Assembly: GCA_034096865.1 (NCBI GenBank)
Contig: JAWQFJ010008717.1
Span: forward strand, 1 to 64,000
DNA length: 64,000 nucleotides
Source: Theodoxus fluviatilis
Lineage: Eukaryota; Mollusca; Gastropoda; Cycloneritida; Neritidae
Direction: 5' to 3'
Each line of letters begins with the position of its first letter. Position 1 is the first letter of the stretch. Of the stretch, positions 11,295 to 21,985 are shown in pieces. Under the pieces are notes generated by a model. It saw only the letters and a program-made list of their open reading frames with translations. It was not told the origin of the DNA and made no database searches. The translations under genes and the position numbers were made by a program.

Positions 11295-11888
11295 ATGGAA
11301 CACTTTCCGCTTCTGAAAATGCCTGCTTCAGAGCATCACTCCATGAACGAAGGTCCAAGCCAAGCAACGTCAGTGCATCATTGGCCCACTGCGGAAGTTT
11401 CTGAAAGAAGAGAGCTTATTGCCGTAATGTCCAACCTAACTCTTCTGTCAAAACATTACCAGTCCTCTCAGGGAACATGTGAACACTCTGCCGAAGATTT
11501 TTGGACACCTAAGTCTGCCCCGACAACAAATGACAAAGACAGACTATCTTTGCCCGGATCGAGTGGAGATGAAATGGTAGTGACGACCCAAGAGACAGAA
11601 CAAGAGAACGGGGCGAGAAAATCACTCCTTCATCCCGACAGTCACCAGGCGTTTTGTGGTGGCTTCGTGCGTCATCCTGTAGATACGATTTCACCAGGAC
11701 AGGCAGAGCATGGCCACAAGGATGAGTCATTGTCGAGACAGCCACTTGCTGCCAACGTGGCGCGCCTCAGTAAATCGCTCGCTGGTTTGGGCGACTTTGC
11801 AGAAAACTTCCCCTTCCCTCTGGAGCCCATTCATGATCGATATCTAGATGTGCTCGGCGAGGACGAAATGGATGATTCTGAAGACTGA
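11295..11888 (+). CDS. Hypothetical protein, 197 residues, acidic C-terminus
   Basis: An uninterrupted plus-strand frame runs from ATG 11295 (context ATCGATGG) to TGA 11888. An in-frame TGA four codons upstream means the ATG is the likely start, or the frame starts at an unseen splice site. I do not recognise the product. The first 150 residues are rich in Ser, Thr, Glu and Gln and look disordered. Near the C-terminus is an ordered-looking segment (AANVARLSKSLAGLGDF, then FPFPLEPIHDRYLDVLG), and the protein ends in GEDEMDDSED. No signal peptide or membrane segment is apparent. The length is well above chance for this AT-rich region, and the composition is protein-like. It could be a small lineage-specific gene, the last exon of a larger gene, or an element-encoded accessory protein. 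Confidence 0.4.
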   Translation: MEHFPLLKMPASEHHSMNEGPSQATSVHHWPTAEVSERRELIAVMSNLTLLSKHYQSSQGTCEHSAEDFWTPKSAPTTNDKDRLSLPGSSGDEMVVTTQETEQENGARKSLLHPDSHQAFCGGFVRHPVDTISPGQAEHGHKDESLSRQPLAANVARLSKSLAGLGDFAENFPFPLEPIHDRYLDVLGEDEMDDSED

Positions 11889-12321
11889 ACACCGTCCCGC
11901 CAAACCACCCCAGCGTGGAAAATTGGTTTCTTTTCGCCATGAGAGCATGGCAAGGGTCAGCGACGATTAAAAAAAAGCTACCTCTTTCTGTGTGAAGGCA
12001 TGAGCAGTCTCCATTCATGAGGTCTGGTAAAACGACTTGGGAAAAGTCGTATATATTTGAATGCTGATAAACAGTACATTATCAACCTTGACGAAGACGT
12101 GTGTAGTCCAATCCGTGTCTATAATGACTTGCAGTCCTTGCTCGTAGATCACGACGTTATGCCAGTGGGTTCATAGCTGTCTGACAGTGTCCGAATTATG
12201 CGAAAAACTGAGTCACTGTGCACTGGTAAGTATTTTGAATATTTAAGTAGAAGTAATGCTAGCACATGAGGTACACATTGTACCGTATTTTCACATTACT
12301 GTTACAAAATGCGCGTAGAAT

Positions 12322-12323
<2 letters not shown>
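11889..12323. other. Stretch without a recognised gene
   Basis: Flank of the hypothetical frame. ATTAAA near 11967 could act as a weak poly(A) signal; nothing else was seen. Confidence 0.35.
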
Positions 12324-12364
<41 letters not shown>

Positions 12365-12411
12365 TGTGTGTGTGTGTGTGTGTGTCTGTGTGTGTGTGTG
12401 TGTGTGTGTAT
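12324..12411. repeat. (GT)n microsatellite, interrupted
   Basis: GT dinucleotides broken by TACGT and TCT interruptions. Confidence 0.95.
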
Positions 12412-15400
12412 GAGAGAATATCATATGACTTAAACTTTTGATGGATCAGCTGTGATGGCAAATTTGCATCTAATATGTAAACTTCATTTACCTCTGTATT
12501 CCATCGTGTCCTAAATTAGTTTTTATTATCTTGTAATAAGTTAATGCTACCTAAGTCTGAGTATGTTGAAGAATGCAGAATTCCTTCATGCCGAACAAGC
12601 ACGAAAATATGTTTTACATTGACGATGTTTATGGGAAAAACAAAGCATTAGTGATGTATGTTTTAAATTTGGGCAGACTCTACGTGCATACATATACATA
12701 CATGTATATATACGCTAAAAGTTCCTTGATAAATTATATCACTGCAATGATATATGGAAACACATAATTTGTCATCACCAAATTCTTTGACAGTCGAAAC
12801 CGTTGCGACGACTGGGTTTCCACAGCCTGCCTGGTGGGTTAGTGGAAGAAAGGATTCCAAAGTCAAATTGGTAAGCGTACTATATATCATGTATCCCCTG
12901 CAGAGCTCCCACTGTAAATTCGATATTTCCTAGACGAAAGTTTACACTGTATTCAACGTATTATGTAGTTCCTCTCCATATTCACTCTCGCAAGCATAAA
13001 CTTTGCATTCCATACTGCAGGCACAGAAATGAGTTATTCAGCATATTCAGTAATTACCTCTTCAACACAGAGATCCACTTTCAATACCTTTAATCATAAT
13101 CCATATCTTGGCACTAATGTCCAGATTAAGGAGTTGTAGGAAAAGGACCATTTTTGTCGACATTTTGTTTATAGTGAGGTTCTTGGACAATTAATCTCTC
13201 GCAGCAACGCCCACCGCGCGCATCGCCAGCCAATGGGCGCGCATGTACCCGTCCTAATTGCATGCAATTTCCACGTGGCAGCAGTATTTCTTAGACAAGC
13301 GGACTCGTGTTGATAGATAAACAGTGCTTAATATCAGGAAGAAATACACGGCTATTGTCAAAACGTGTGCGTGGGTCGGACCTTCAGTTTTCGTCGTAGG
13401 AAAGAGTTTGACTGCAGTTTTTAAGGTTTTAATACCTCAGTAGAACGGTGCGATGCGAGAGGTTGATTGACAGGCAATGAAAGGGCGTGCAGAATAATCC
13501 CCGTATTTATGGTGTTTTGCCAATTGCTCAGCAAGGTTTCCTCGCACTGTCTTTCTCTGTTCTGTTTTACTTTTCTACCAGGGCGTGTTCAACCCACTTC
13601 AGGGATTTTCCACCAGAAAGTAGGACTGAAACGTGATATGAACTGAAACAGCGAGTGTCTTGGAACAGCGACATTGACAAACCCAAGGAGAGGAAGACTA
13701 TTTAGAATAGTATTCATGACCAGAGAAACTCCTCCGGCGAGATAGTTTAAGTTGCCGAGACAGCCTCCATCCGTAATTACATTCGTGCAGAGATTTTCGT
13801 TTTCGGTGCATGGAGGTAACATTTCACACGAACCTGAAGTGAATCGACAGGTGTTTGTGCTACTGTGCATTCTTGGAAGTATCTCTGACACGTAGAGAAT
13901 TGTGAGGATCAGAAAAACGTAACAGTAGTTATTTGTAAAATATGATCATAGAAACTCAGAAACTAAGACTATCAGGATGATACGTTTTAATGTTTTTGCA
14001 ACCATCGCAGATTGATTATCTGAATTTCATTTTTTGCGTGACGGTGACTAATGCATACCTTTTCGTTTTCGACCAAAATTATTTTCCACGTGGAGCTCAA
14101 TTCACAGGGGAGTGCCTTGGCTTTACCGATTTTTTTAACAATTTCCCTTCAAGACTACAGGACTTGATATGGTTGAACTTGAACGCTCTGATTGGCAGAC
14201 GTTAGGGATGTTTTCAGTCTCGGCTTTCGGGAAACTTTGCACGGCGTAGCGTTGTCAGCGAGTGGCGACACAGAGGCAAACGGACAGATATGACTTTTTT
14301 CTGAACACTTTCCTTCTTTGTTTAAAGAAGTACACTTTGATCCTAATATTCCCACTCTCTCGCATTTGATGGATTCCTCAGCACTCCATCATCTAGAGCT
14401 GTCTTGTCTGTCTTGACTGCTCACAGTAAGATATGGCTCAAAATATCCGTAGCATTACTTATATTCTTTGACACAACACTATTTAATGACGGGACAACGT
14501 AAACGAAAGTTCATTCTGAAAAGTCCGGTAAACGTTACCTACAGCTGCTTTCCAGCTTCATGCTGAATGAACGCACGTAGGTGCAACATTTTTTCCTGCA
14601 CGACTGAAAAAAAATCACAACCAAACACGCGCAGTGTCTGTCACTTAAATGCAGTCAAAAGCAGTTTCAAGTAAAGCAAACGATTGAAACCCTGAAGAAG
14701 TATAGAATATTGAGTGAAACAGGGGTTGTCCCCGTTTGCTGGGCTCCACGTTATGCAGGCGAATAAAGTTTGATTAAAGACAAAAAAGTGTCTATCATTT
14801 CTGCTAAAACTGTTCTTTTCGTGACTTGAAGAAAAACCCGTGTCTTTGCAAAATCCCAGTGTTCACTGAACTGGTGGTGTGGCTCAGTCTCTACGCGTGT
14901 CATGACACGGCTTTGAAGTGCCAACAGTGCCAACATGCGCCTTCTAATTCATGCAAGATGTGTTTTCGTTTTGGAAGCATGGAGGAAGTTTGGAAATAAT
15001 ATCGCCATCTAAAAATGTGCAGGAACATTTCTTATTTCGACTGGGATGGAAAGACCCTTCAATGACCGAAAGTCTTCCGAGTGTAAGAAATAATTAGGTA
15101 CATACATGTTCATTGACATCATCAGATCAACAGTACGTTCTCCTTTCGCGTATTTCTAGGGCCTGAACATTATTTGGCTCGCTTACATTTCCGACGACCG
15201 ACAGTTTATAAAATTAAAAAAATAATTTGGTATGCACACTAAGATCAGATTGACAGCATATTTTCTATTGCATATTTCTACGACATACCGACTGTTTCGT
15301 TCATATCAATAGTCATCTTGTTCGTGTATAATACATATTTGTATATGAATGTTTGAATACTATATTGTACAATTTCTATGAGCAAATAAGTTCAAAGTGA

Positions 15401-15904
15401 GTATATGGTCTTTCAAATCGTGTGTGCAACGTTCGACTGAAGCCAGTCCTTGTCCCCCTCATCAGCGACTGGACTTTCTGGTGAAACAGCAACTAGAACG
15501 AGTGATGTTTTTCAAAAGCTTCCTGACTGAGTTCAGACATGGTGTTTTGAAAAGGCTGCAAAGATTATACTTTGATTAATTGCCCAGATTTCTCAAGAAG
15601 TAGAAAATAATTAGAAAATATTGGAGGAAGACTGAAGTAAATTTGTTTCCGTTTATCGTTTAAGAGACAAAATCTTCCCCACACTAGTAGTATAAGCAAC
15701 AATCCTGTTTGCATGACTTCTGCAGATTGAGCATTTGAGCGAGGACGGATCTGCAGCTAGAGTTAACAGATTTGACAAAACGTCACGAAATATTGCGTAT
15801 CCACAGGTAAAGCGAGATTTGATCACGCGTTTCATCGGCGTGTCACTTGCCTCGAAGATCATTATAAGCATTTGTCCGTTTCATGCCAACCTTTTTGTTT
15901 CTTA
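12412..15904. other. 3.5-kb stretch without a recognised gene
   Basis: No family-like reading frame, tandem array or paired inverted repeat was found. A slightly GC-richer patch with GCGCGC motifs occurs at 13200-13270. Confidence 0.4.
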
Positions 15905-15950
15905 TTCCCTGGCTGAGCTACTGGAGCAGGCCCGCTAAGATGAGTGGCTT
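15905..15950 (-). repeat. SINE-like family, partial inverted copy
   Basis: CCCTGGCTGAGCTACTGGAG is the reverse complement of the core CTCCAGTAGCTCAGCCAGGG of the copy near 17,095. Only about 45 bases match. Confidence 0.6.
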
Positions 15951-16154
15951 ACAGTGTTTCCTAAATGTTGGTTGTCCATTGTATGTGCGTGTAACTTGTA
16001 TATCGTCGTACATATTTCTGCACAAACTGGCGAGGCATTTCGCTGCTTTTGAATTCTACGCGATTATTTTTAATCTTATAATTAAAAAGGTTTTGATCAA
16101 GTGCTGTATTTATGTATAATTGTGCGCATTTTCACACGAAGAGCGCGTCTCATC

Positions 16155-16389
16155 AGTGTGTGTGTGTGTGTGTGTGTGTGCATGTGTTTTAGCGAGCATA
16201 CGTGCGTGTGTGTGTGTGTTTGTGTGTGCGTGCGTGCGTGCGTGTGTAATGCGTTTGTGTGTGCGTTTGTACGTATGTCTGTGTGTGTATGTGTGTGTTG
16301 CGCACAAGCGTGCGTGTATGTGAGTGTGCATGTGTTTGTGTGTCTGTGTGTTTGTGCGTCTGCGTGTGTTTATATGTGTGTGTTCATAT

Positions 16390-16450
<61 letters not shown>

Positions 16451-16486
16451 CGTGCGTGTGTGTTTCTGTGCTTGAGCGTGCAACCG
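16155..16486. repeat. TG-rich low-complexity tract
   Basis: Degenerate GTGTGC/GTGTTT units ending in a pure (GT)n run at about 16397-16443. The open frames across it encode only Cys/Val repeats and are artefacts. Confidence 0.95.
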
Positions 16487-16735
16487 TGCATGTGGGTACC
16501 TGAAAAATGAAAACGTTGTTTTAAAGTTGCTGTGTTTGCTTTACTGCTGCATAGTTTGGAGACTTGGGCCACATGTAGTGAGCTCATTTGGCGGCATGGC
16601 CGCGTCCCTCGCACAGCTCTCCGAAACATGCAAACGCATGTTTTCTCATCTAGAGCCATTGGTTAGCGTAATGAGAAAGGAAAACTCAAAATCAATTATT
16701 ACCTAATTGTTGCATATGGCCAAAATTGCTCAATG

Positions 16736-16790
16736 CCTCGCTCATTAGCTGGAAGTCCTGGCTGCTGGGTTTTCAGAAACCTATGAGTGG
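16736..16790 (+). repeat. SINE-like family, partial copy
   Basis: The stretch TTAGCTGGAAGTCCTGGCTG and the following bases to TTTCAGAAAC resemble the left part of the fuller copies at 17,050 and 25,084 (CAGCTGGAAC...GCTGCTGGGCTTT). The right half is missing. Confidence 0.5.
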
Positions 16791-17049
16791 AAATCTTTAG
16801 AATAAATGTCTACACTACGAAATGGCAACGTTCATGGGAGGACAATGAAATCAGTCTAGGTGGCAAGGTCTCCCAATGTAGATTTTCTTCTACAAACCAC
16901 AAACTGAGTATAACAGATTCAGAGGCTTGAAGGAGGAACACGCTGTAGACAGACAATAGCCCAGACATCTTTTGGGTTTCTGAGCGGAATGTCGCACGTG
17001 AGACGACTCCAAGTGACTGAAATGAAACTTACGGTGAAAGCTGCTCGAT

Positions 17050-17185
17050 GCTCCTCTCGTCAGCTGGAACCCATGACTGCAGAGCTTTCGGGGTCTGCTC
17101 CAGTAGCTCAGCCAGGGGCGGCCCCAAGCAGTCACAGGCTACCGTGGGCATCGGGACAGGGTCAGATCATTCACATCCAAACGTC
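17050..17185 (+). repeat. SINE-like dispersed repeat, fuller copy
   Basis: About 135 bp. Landmarks in order: GTCAGCTGGAACCCATGACT, CTGCTCCAGTAGCTCAGCCA, GGCGGCCCCAAGCAGTCACA, GGCTACCGTGGGCATCGGG, ACAGGGTCAGATCATTCA. The same order occurs at 25,084-25,222. The TAGCTCAGCCAGGGG segment resembles a pol III A box, which suggests tRNA ancestry, but no good B box is present. Confidence 0.75.
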
Positions 17186-17429
17186 CGTTCAAACCATCCA
17201 GAAAAATCGACGCCAACCCACACAACAAAAACACTTGTCGCCGAACCCTGTATCAAAGAGACATGTCACTACAGGCATTATTTGAATCACACCCAAAATA
17301 TCAACTGCAGGCTCTTAAAAACATCGTATTACAGCGAGTCGAGAGTGCACGACGCACAAGGCGTGTCTTCTGAAAGACCCGTCATCTACGGCATTGCCCC
17401 GTACGTGATCGGAGGGACTCGTATCAAAG

Positions 17430-17773
17430 AATGTAAGTAAACAAAGATGGCGCATCCGAGGCTTTCCCTATACGAAAAGCGATGACGCTTGAAAAGCAGC
17501 GCTCTCAAGCGGCTGCGCTGTTGAGCAGCTCAAGGGAGGTAAACAGACCACAGTGCAACATGTAAATACAGACGATGTTGCGCGAATGCATCGGCGTGTT
17601 TCTCATTAATCCCGAGCACATTTGTCAACAAAATTACCGTGTAATTGGTAGCAAAATGACTCCCTGCAATAAAGCTGGTATTTATGCATCTTTTTCCCCC
17701 GTCTACATTGTGATATAGAGCTTACAATTGACACGGAATTGGTGAATGAAAACAGTCAAATTCTACTGTTTGT
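17430..17773 (+). repeat. Dispersed 340-bp repeat, copy 1
   Basis: Nearly the same sequence as 39,296-39,632 in the same orientation, starting around AACAAAGATGGCGCATCCGA and ending GTCAAATTCTACTG. It includes GCAATAAAGCTGGTATTTAT. Differences are mostly single bases plus small indels near 17,515. No coding frame is shared, so this is a non-coding element or the 3' part of one. Confidence 0.85.
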
Positions 17774-18142
17774 TTTCTTTTTCTTAATTCACACAACCAT
17801 CAGACCTTTTGATGATATTCAAGTTTGTGCTGTTGGTGACTGAATCGTAAAACCAGACTATTGCAGCATACCAGAATGCTAAATTTTATTCAGAAATTAG
17901 TTTCCCCCATTGAATAGTGAATAGTGAGCTAAAGAGCGTTGGTTGTCGATTGAATAAAAGGGAACTTATGAAATGTTTACACTGCTTTGCATATTCATAA
18001 TTATTGTCAAATATTTCGTTCCTTTGGTTTGTTGTTCTTTGCTCTTTTTGTGTGATTACTTTTTTCTTTTCTTTAATAGACTACTTTTTTCTTTTCTTTA
18101 ATGCGTGTTGTTGTCTTATAGTCTGCCCCACTGACAGTCATC
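17774..18142. other. Stretch without a recognised gene
   Basis: AT-rich spacer; a TTTTCTTTTCTTTAAT block is duplicated near 18,060-18,105. Nothing else was seen. Confidence 0.4.
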
Positions 18143-18172
18143 ACACACACACACCCACACCTACACCCACAC

Positions 18173-18236
<64 letters not shown>
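18143..18236. repeat. (CA)n microsatellite
   Basis: CACACCCACACCTA units followed by a pure (CA)n run. Confidence 0.96.
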
Positions 18237-18238
<2 letters not shown>

Positions 18239-18639
18239 TTGAGGTGAAAGACAGAAATTAAAAGTATACTCAGGTACTCAATTTTGCTTTAAAATAAAAT
18301 ACATTGTTTAATAGTTAGAAATCATTAAATCGCTAAATGTCAGAAAGTTCACCAAAAATACATGTATAAACTATAATAGATCAAACTTTGAAAGTTTAAC
18401 AAATGCATTCATATTCTTTCCTTCGACATGCAATCTGCCAACCTACACACTCTAACCTCACGGCCTTTGTATTGCCTGTTGAGAAAAATACTTGTTGTTT
18501 GCTCTACGCCGTAGACCCGAGTCTCAACTGTACAGTGTCCCATCAACTGTAAAGCTTCGCTTTACGCTGGCAATCCTTGATTCTGCTGTACAAACCACAT
18601 ATATATTAGTAACAAAGGAACGAGCAAACAAACAAGCCT

Positions 18640-18690
18640 TACTCAGCTTCAAATTTTCGGCTTTACTTCCCTTCCTCAGGAGTACACTGA
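18640..18690 (-). ncRNA. Degenerate hammerhead-like core downstream of a Penelope element
   Basis: On the minus strand the order CTGAGGA, a weak stem-II region, GAAA, then ATTTG is present (plus-strand landmarks TTTTCGG and CTTCCTCAGG). CUGANGA and GAAA are the invariant hammerhead boxes, and AAUU could act as a self-paired stem III. Stem I pairing is poor, so it is probably inactive. It lies about 500 bp downstream of the Penelope-like coding end on the same strand, where such motifs are expected. Confidence 0.3.
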
Positions 18691-18885
18691 AGGGTTTGAC
18701 AATTCTAACTCCGGGTTTCCACGTCACACATGACGACATACGTGGGCGTGGCCTGTCACACTGTTCGACCGCGATTGGCGCATCGGGTTTGCTGATTGGC
18801 GCTCTGTCTGCCATTGTACATGCACAGAGCCCTGAAGGTCAATCTCAAGAGCAATGGGAGATTAGTAAAACACAAGATGATAGGC

Positions 18886-18958
18886 GGGGGAAGGGGGGGG
18901 GGGAGGGGGGGGGGGGAGGGGAGAGAAGGAGGGGGGGGGGGGGCGAGGGAGGGGGAAG
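18886..18958. repeat. Poly(G)-rich tract
   Basis: More than five separate runs of four to fourteen G, with A and AGA spacers, all on the plus strand. It could form G-quadruplexes. Confidence 0.9.
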
Positions 18959-19197
18959 CGGGAACGTGTGGAGGGGGAGTCATGCCAGTAGGTCTGCTCT
19001 CCACAAGAGGTCAGCTTCGCATACACTCATACCTATACACATTCACACATCCATACTGGCATATCAGGTCTCACTCTCACTGAGACCCACATTCACCCGT
19101 CTCCCCTCTCACAGGAGTACCACCATTCATAAGTGCCCTGCAGAGTCACACACAAAGTCAAAAGATCCACTGGGGAGGATCAAAAATGGAAGAACCA

Positions 19198-19850
19198 TTA
19201 TGGCAAAGTGTTCAAGCCATTCGGTGTCAACGTCGAGAGTTTGCCCATCCAGAAACGTTCCCGCCTGCGTCGTCCTTCAGTGCTGTCTGTGTAGGATTTC
19301 TCTACCGGCATGCATCTGAGGTCGTGCAGTGTGTGGTTGGGTAGGGAGAAGTGTTCAGTAATGAGAGTGCAGGTGTTCTTGTTGGTGTTGATGTTCGAGC
19401 GATGCTGGTAGAAGCGTTGTTTGAGTGAGTTGCTTGTTTCTCCGACATACTGTGTATGGTTGCATCTAGTGCAATACAGGATGTATATGAGATTGGATGT
19501 CGTGCATGTGAGTTTGTGTCTGATGTGGAATGTTTCATTGGTGTGTTGGCTGGTGAATGTGCGGCCTTCCACACGATGATACTGGCAGACGACGCAGCGG
19601 GAACTCTGGCATTTGTAGGAGCCAGGGTTGGCATCGACGGGAGTGGAAAGTACGGAGGGCATCAGCAGGGCCCGTAGGGAGCGGCTGTTTCTCTCCGCCA
19701 GAAGAGGTGGATCGGGCGCAGCTTGTGCCATGCGTGGGCTGGTGTTGGTCATCGCCTGGTGGAGTTCTCCAACCCAGGAGCGCAAAGGAGGGTTGTTGGG
19801 GTTGTGGGTCACGACAAAGGGGACCCGCTGGTTTTTCTTCTTGGTCTATA
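19198..19850 (-). mobile_element. Penelope-like retroelement, 3' end with GIY-YIG endonuclease
   Basis: The minus-strand frame reads, in order: FVVTHNPNNPPLRSW (C-terminal part of the reverse transcriptase region), a linker with a Cys motif (YKCQSSRCVVC), a segment ILYCTRCNHTQYVGETSNSL and then KQRFYQHRSN. The last parts match the GIY-YIG endonuclease of Penelope-like elements, here with a YVGET core, and EHFSLPNH occurs further on. The frame stops at 19198. The reverse transcriptase itself is missing, so the copy is 5'-truncated, which is normal for these elements. The long plus-strand frame across 18492-19319 is antisense or random. Confidence 0.8.
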
Positions 19851-20015
19851 TATATAGATGAAGTACAACCTGTTGAAATGAATGTAATCGCAAGAATCAT
19901 GTTATTCGGATACAGAAGGTATTGTAATGGTATGGTTATTTCACGTCTTCACGAGTACAGAAATTAACAAGTACGAGGTGTATGGTCTTCGCTCTCGATC
20001 TCACATTATTCATGC

Positions 20016-20509
20016 TGTTGTGAAGGTTCTAGATCCTACGAGAAGATAGTAGCGAAATTGGGCTGTTCTTTGTTTACATTCACTTCTGCGCTAAATATCA
20101 AAGCCGCGTCACATGGTTGAGTCGGGCTAAATTTGTCTTGGCTATGTCACATGACGTTGGTCGCGAAAGCCGCCAGAGAGTTGAGTATGTTCGCCCCTGT
20201 TCTGGAAGTGTCTGGTATTTGTGGAACGGTATAAAAAGCGCGACAAAGTGACAGGAGAGACACACGACAAGATATGACATAGTTAAGGTGAGAGCTTAAC
20301 TAGAGGAGAAACGAGTTCTTCTTTGTAAGGAGTGAGTCCTCTGTGGCACTGCACTTAGAGTGAAGTTGTTGTGACGATACTGTTTACTGTCACCGCTGTG
20401 TATCGACCAGTGCGTGAATAAAGTTTATCGAAAAGGACCACCAGCGTTTGTGAACGTCGTCTTCCCGGCGCAAGCTAGAAGAGCCCCCGTACAAAGAGAG
20501 AATGCAACA
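20016..20509 (+). mobile_element. Ty3/Gypsy-type long terminal repeat (5' LTR)
   Basis: About 494 bp, starting TGTTGTGAAGG and ending GCAACA (TG...CA borders). It contains a TATA box (GGTATAAAAAGCG near 20229) and AATAAA near 20417, in the right order for U3-R-U5. One base later comes a TGG-starting primer-site candidate, and 50 bases later the gag start. No second LTR is in the window, so borders rest on structure rather than on a repeat pair. Confidence 0.65.
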
Positions 20510-20510
20510 T

Positions 20511-20528
20511 TGGTTTCCGAGACGGCGA
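20511..20528 (+). other. Candidate primer-binding site of the LTR element
   Basis: TGGTTTCCGAGACGGCGA follows the LTR end by one base. The TGG start is what a tRNA 3' CCA would pair with. I cannot name the tRNA. Confidence 0.45.
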
Positions 20529-20559
20529 ACAGTCGAAGCAGTGAATTGTCACGACAAAC

Positions 20560-21305
20560 ATGGACGGCAAGAAACGCGTGACCCGAGCCGCCGCACGCAC
20601 TGAGGCGACAGAGCAACCAACGGAAGACATTGCAATCATGATGAGACTCCTGCTCGACCAACAGAGACAGCAGAGGACAGCCCATGAGGAGGAAAAACAA
20701 CAAGAAGCCAAGCGTCGCCAGCAAGAGAAGGCATACAGCCACCAGAAGGAGGCGGAAGAGAGGGAATATCGCCTTCCTCAGGAAGAGTTGCTGCAGACCA
20801 TCAAAGCCGGCACAGAGAGACTGCAGAAGGAAATCGTGGCAGTAAACTTTCGCCTGGGAGAGGAGGTAGATCGTATTGATGCTAACCTCCAGCAAGAAGC
20901 AGCACGCCTCGACTCCTTCGAAAGGGAAGTAACCTGGCTGGACACCGTCATGTGCAGACTGGAGAAAAAGCTGGAAGAGAGAGAAGACACAATAGCAAGC
21001 TTCTCCTATCCAGCCAGCCATTACACCGAAGATGACCTCCTGACCCTCAAGCAACTCCTAGCCGAGGCGTCACCGTTCGTTCCTAACCACGAAGAGGTAT
21101 ACCCCCCAGCCGGTTGTCCAGTGCAGCGGCCACAAACGTACGACGGGAAGGCACAGTGGGATGCACACCACATCCAGTTTGAGGTGACCGCGCAGATCAA
21201 CGGTTGGGGTGAACGGGAGAAAGCGAGATTCGTCATCTCCAGCCTGACGGGACAAGCGCTGACATTCCTGGAAACCATTCCGGCTGAAGCCAGGAACGAC
21301 TACAC
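20560..21305 (+). pseudogene. Gypsy-type gag, truncated
   Basis: The frame starts at ATG 20560 (MDGKKRVTRAAARTEATEQ), runs through a long charged coiled-coil region (residues about 30-150), and then enters a capsid-like segment: RPQTYDGKAQWDAHHIQFEV and FVISSLTGQALTFLETIP. These motifs are typical of Ty3/Gypsy gag capsid domains. The similarity breaks off at about 21305 and runs into unrelated non-LTR sequence, so the rest of gag and all of pol are missing. It cannot be a complete element. Confidence 0.7.
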
Positions 21306-21351
21306 TCTTTAAAAAAACAACTGAGTAACGAAATAGGGGAAACAAGGGGAA

Positions 21352-21390
21352 AATGTGGTTGCAGGAGGAGATTTTAATGTAACTCTGGAT
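21352..21390 (+). mobile_element. Scrap of a non-LTR endonuclease domain
   Basis: One frame reads NVVAGGDFNVTLDN, the GDFN motif of L1-like apurinic endonucleases. It lies between the gag break and the RTE endonuclease and belongs to a different element from either. Confidence 0.5.
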
Positions 21391-21394
21391 AATA

Positions 21395-21985
21395 GAACAG
21401 TGTTATGCACCAACAAATGATGCAGAAGAAGAAGAAAAAGGTGCATTTTACTAAATCCTTCAGAGCGAGTTGGAATCTGTGCCAAGCCATGACCTTGTCA
21501 TCGCCATGGGAGATCTGAATGCCAAAGTAGGGGACAACAACGAGCACTACACAAGAACTATGGGAAAGCATGGATGTGGAAACCTGAACGAAAATGGAGA
21601 GAGATTGGCTGACTTCTGCACATTGAACAACCTTGTAATTGGCGGAACCCTTTTTGTACATCGCACTATTCACAAGCTAACGTGGTGCTCACCCAACAAC
21701 AGAGACCAAAACCAGATTGACCACCTGATGATTAACGGAATGTGGAGAAGATTACTGCAAGATATGAAGGTGAGGAGAGGAGCGGACGTAGGAAGCGATC
21801 ACCACCTGGTTGTAGCAAACATCAAGCTAAAGCTGAGGAAGGCTGGTGCGAAGACCAAAACATCACAGCGCTTCAACATCGATAAATTGAAGATGCCCCA
21901 AATCAGAACAAAGTTCTCCCTAAAAATAAGAAACAAATTCCAAGCGCTGCAAGATCTACCATTCGTTTCCAAGGAAAGCATAGAA
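21395..21985 (+). pseudogene. RTE-type non-LTR retrotransposon, endonuclease fragment
   Basis: Plus-strand exonuclease-endonuclease-phosphatase domain: CYAPTND at the start, then AMGDLNAKVGDNN, GNLNENGERLADFC, NQIDHLMI and GSDHHLVVANIKLKL. This order is typical of the RTE clade. One in-frame stop (TAA near 21450) splits the start from the rest. The match ends near 21,985, where the sequence becomes the antisense of an ankyrin-repeat region. No reverse transcriptase follows, so it is a broken copy. Confidence 0.75.

Noticed and set aside
18492..19319. 275-codon plus-strand frame
   Set aside because: It crosses a poly(G) tract and the antisense of the Penelope end, and has no domain.
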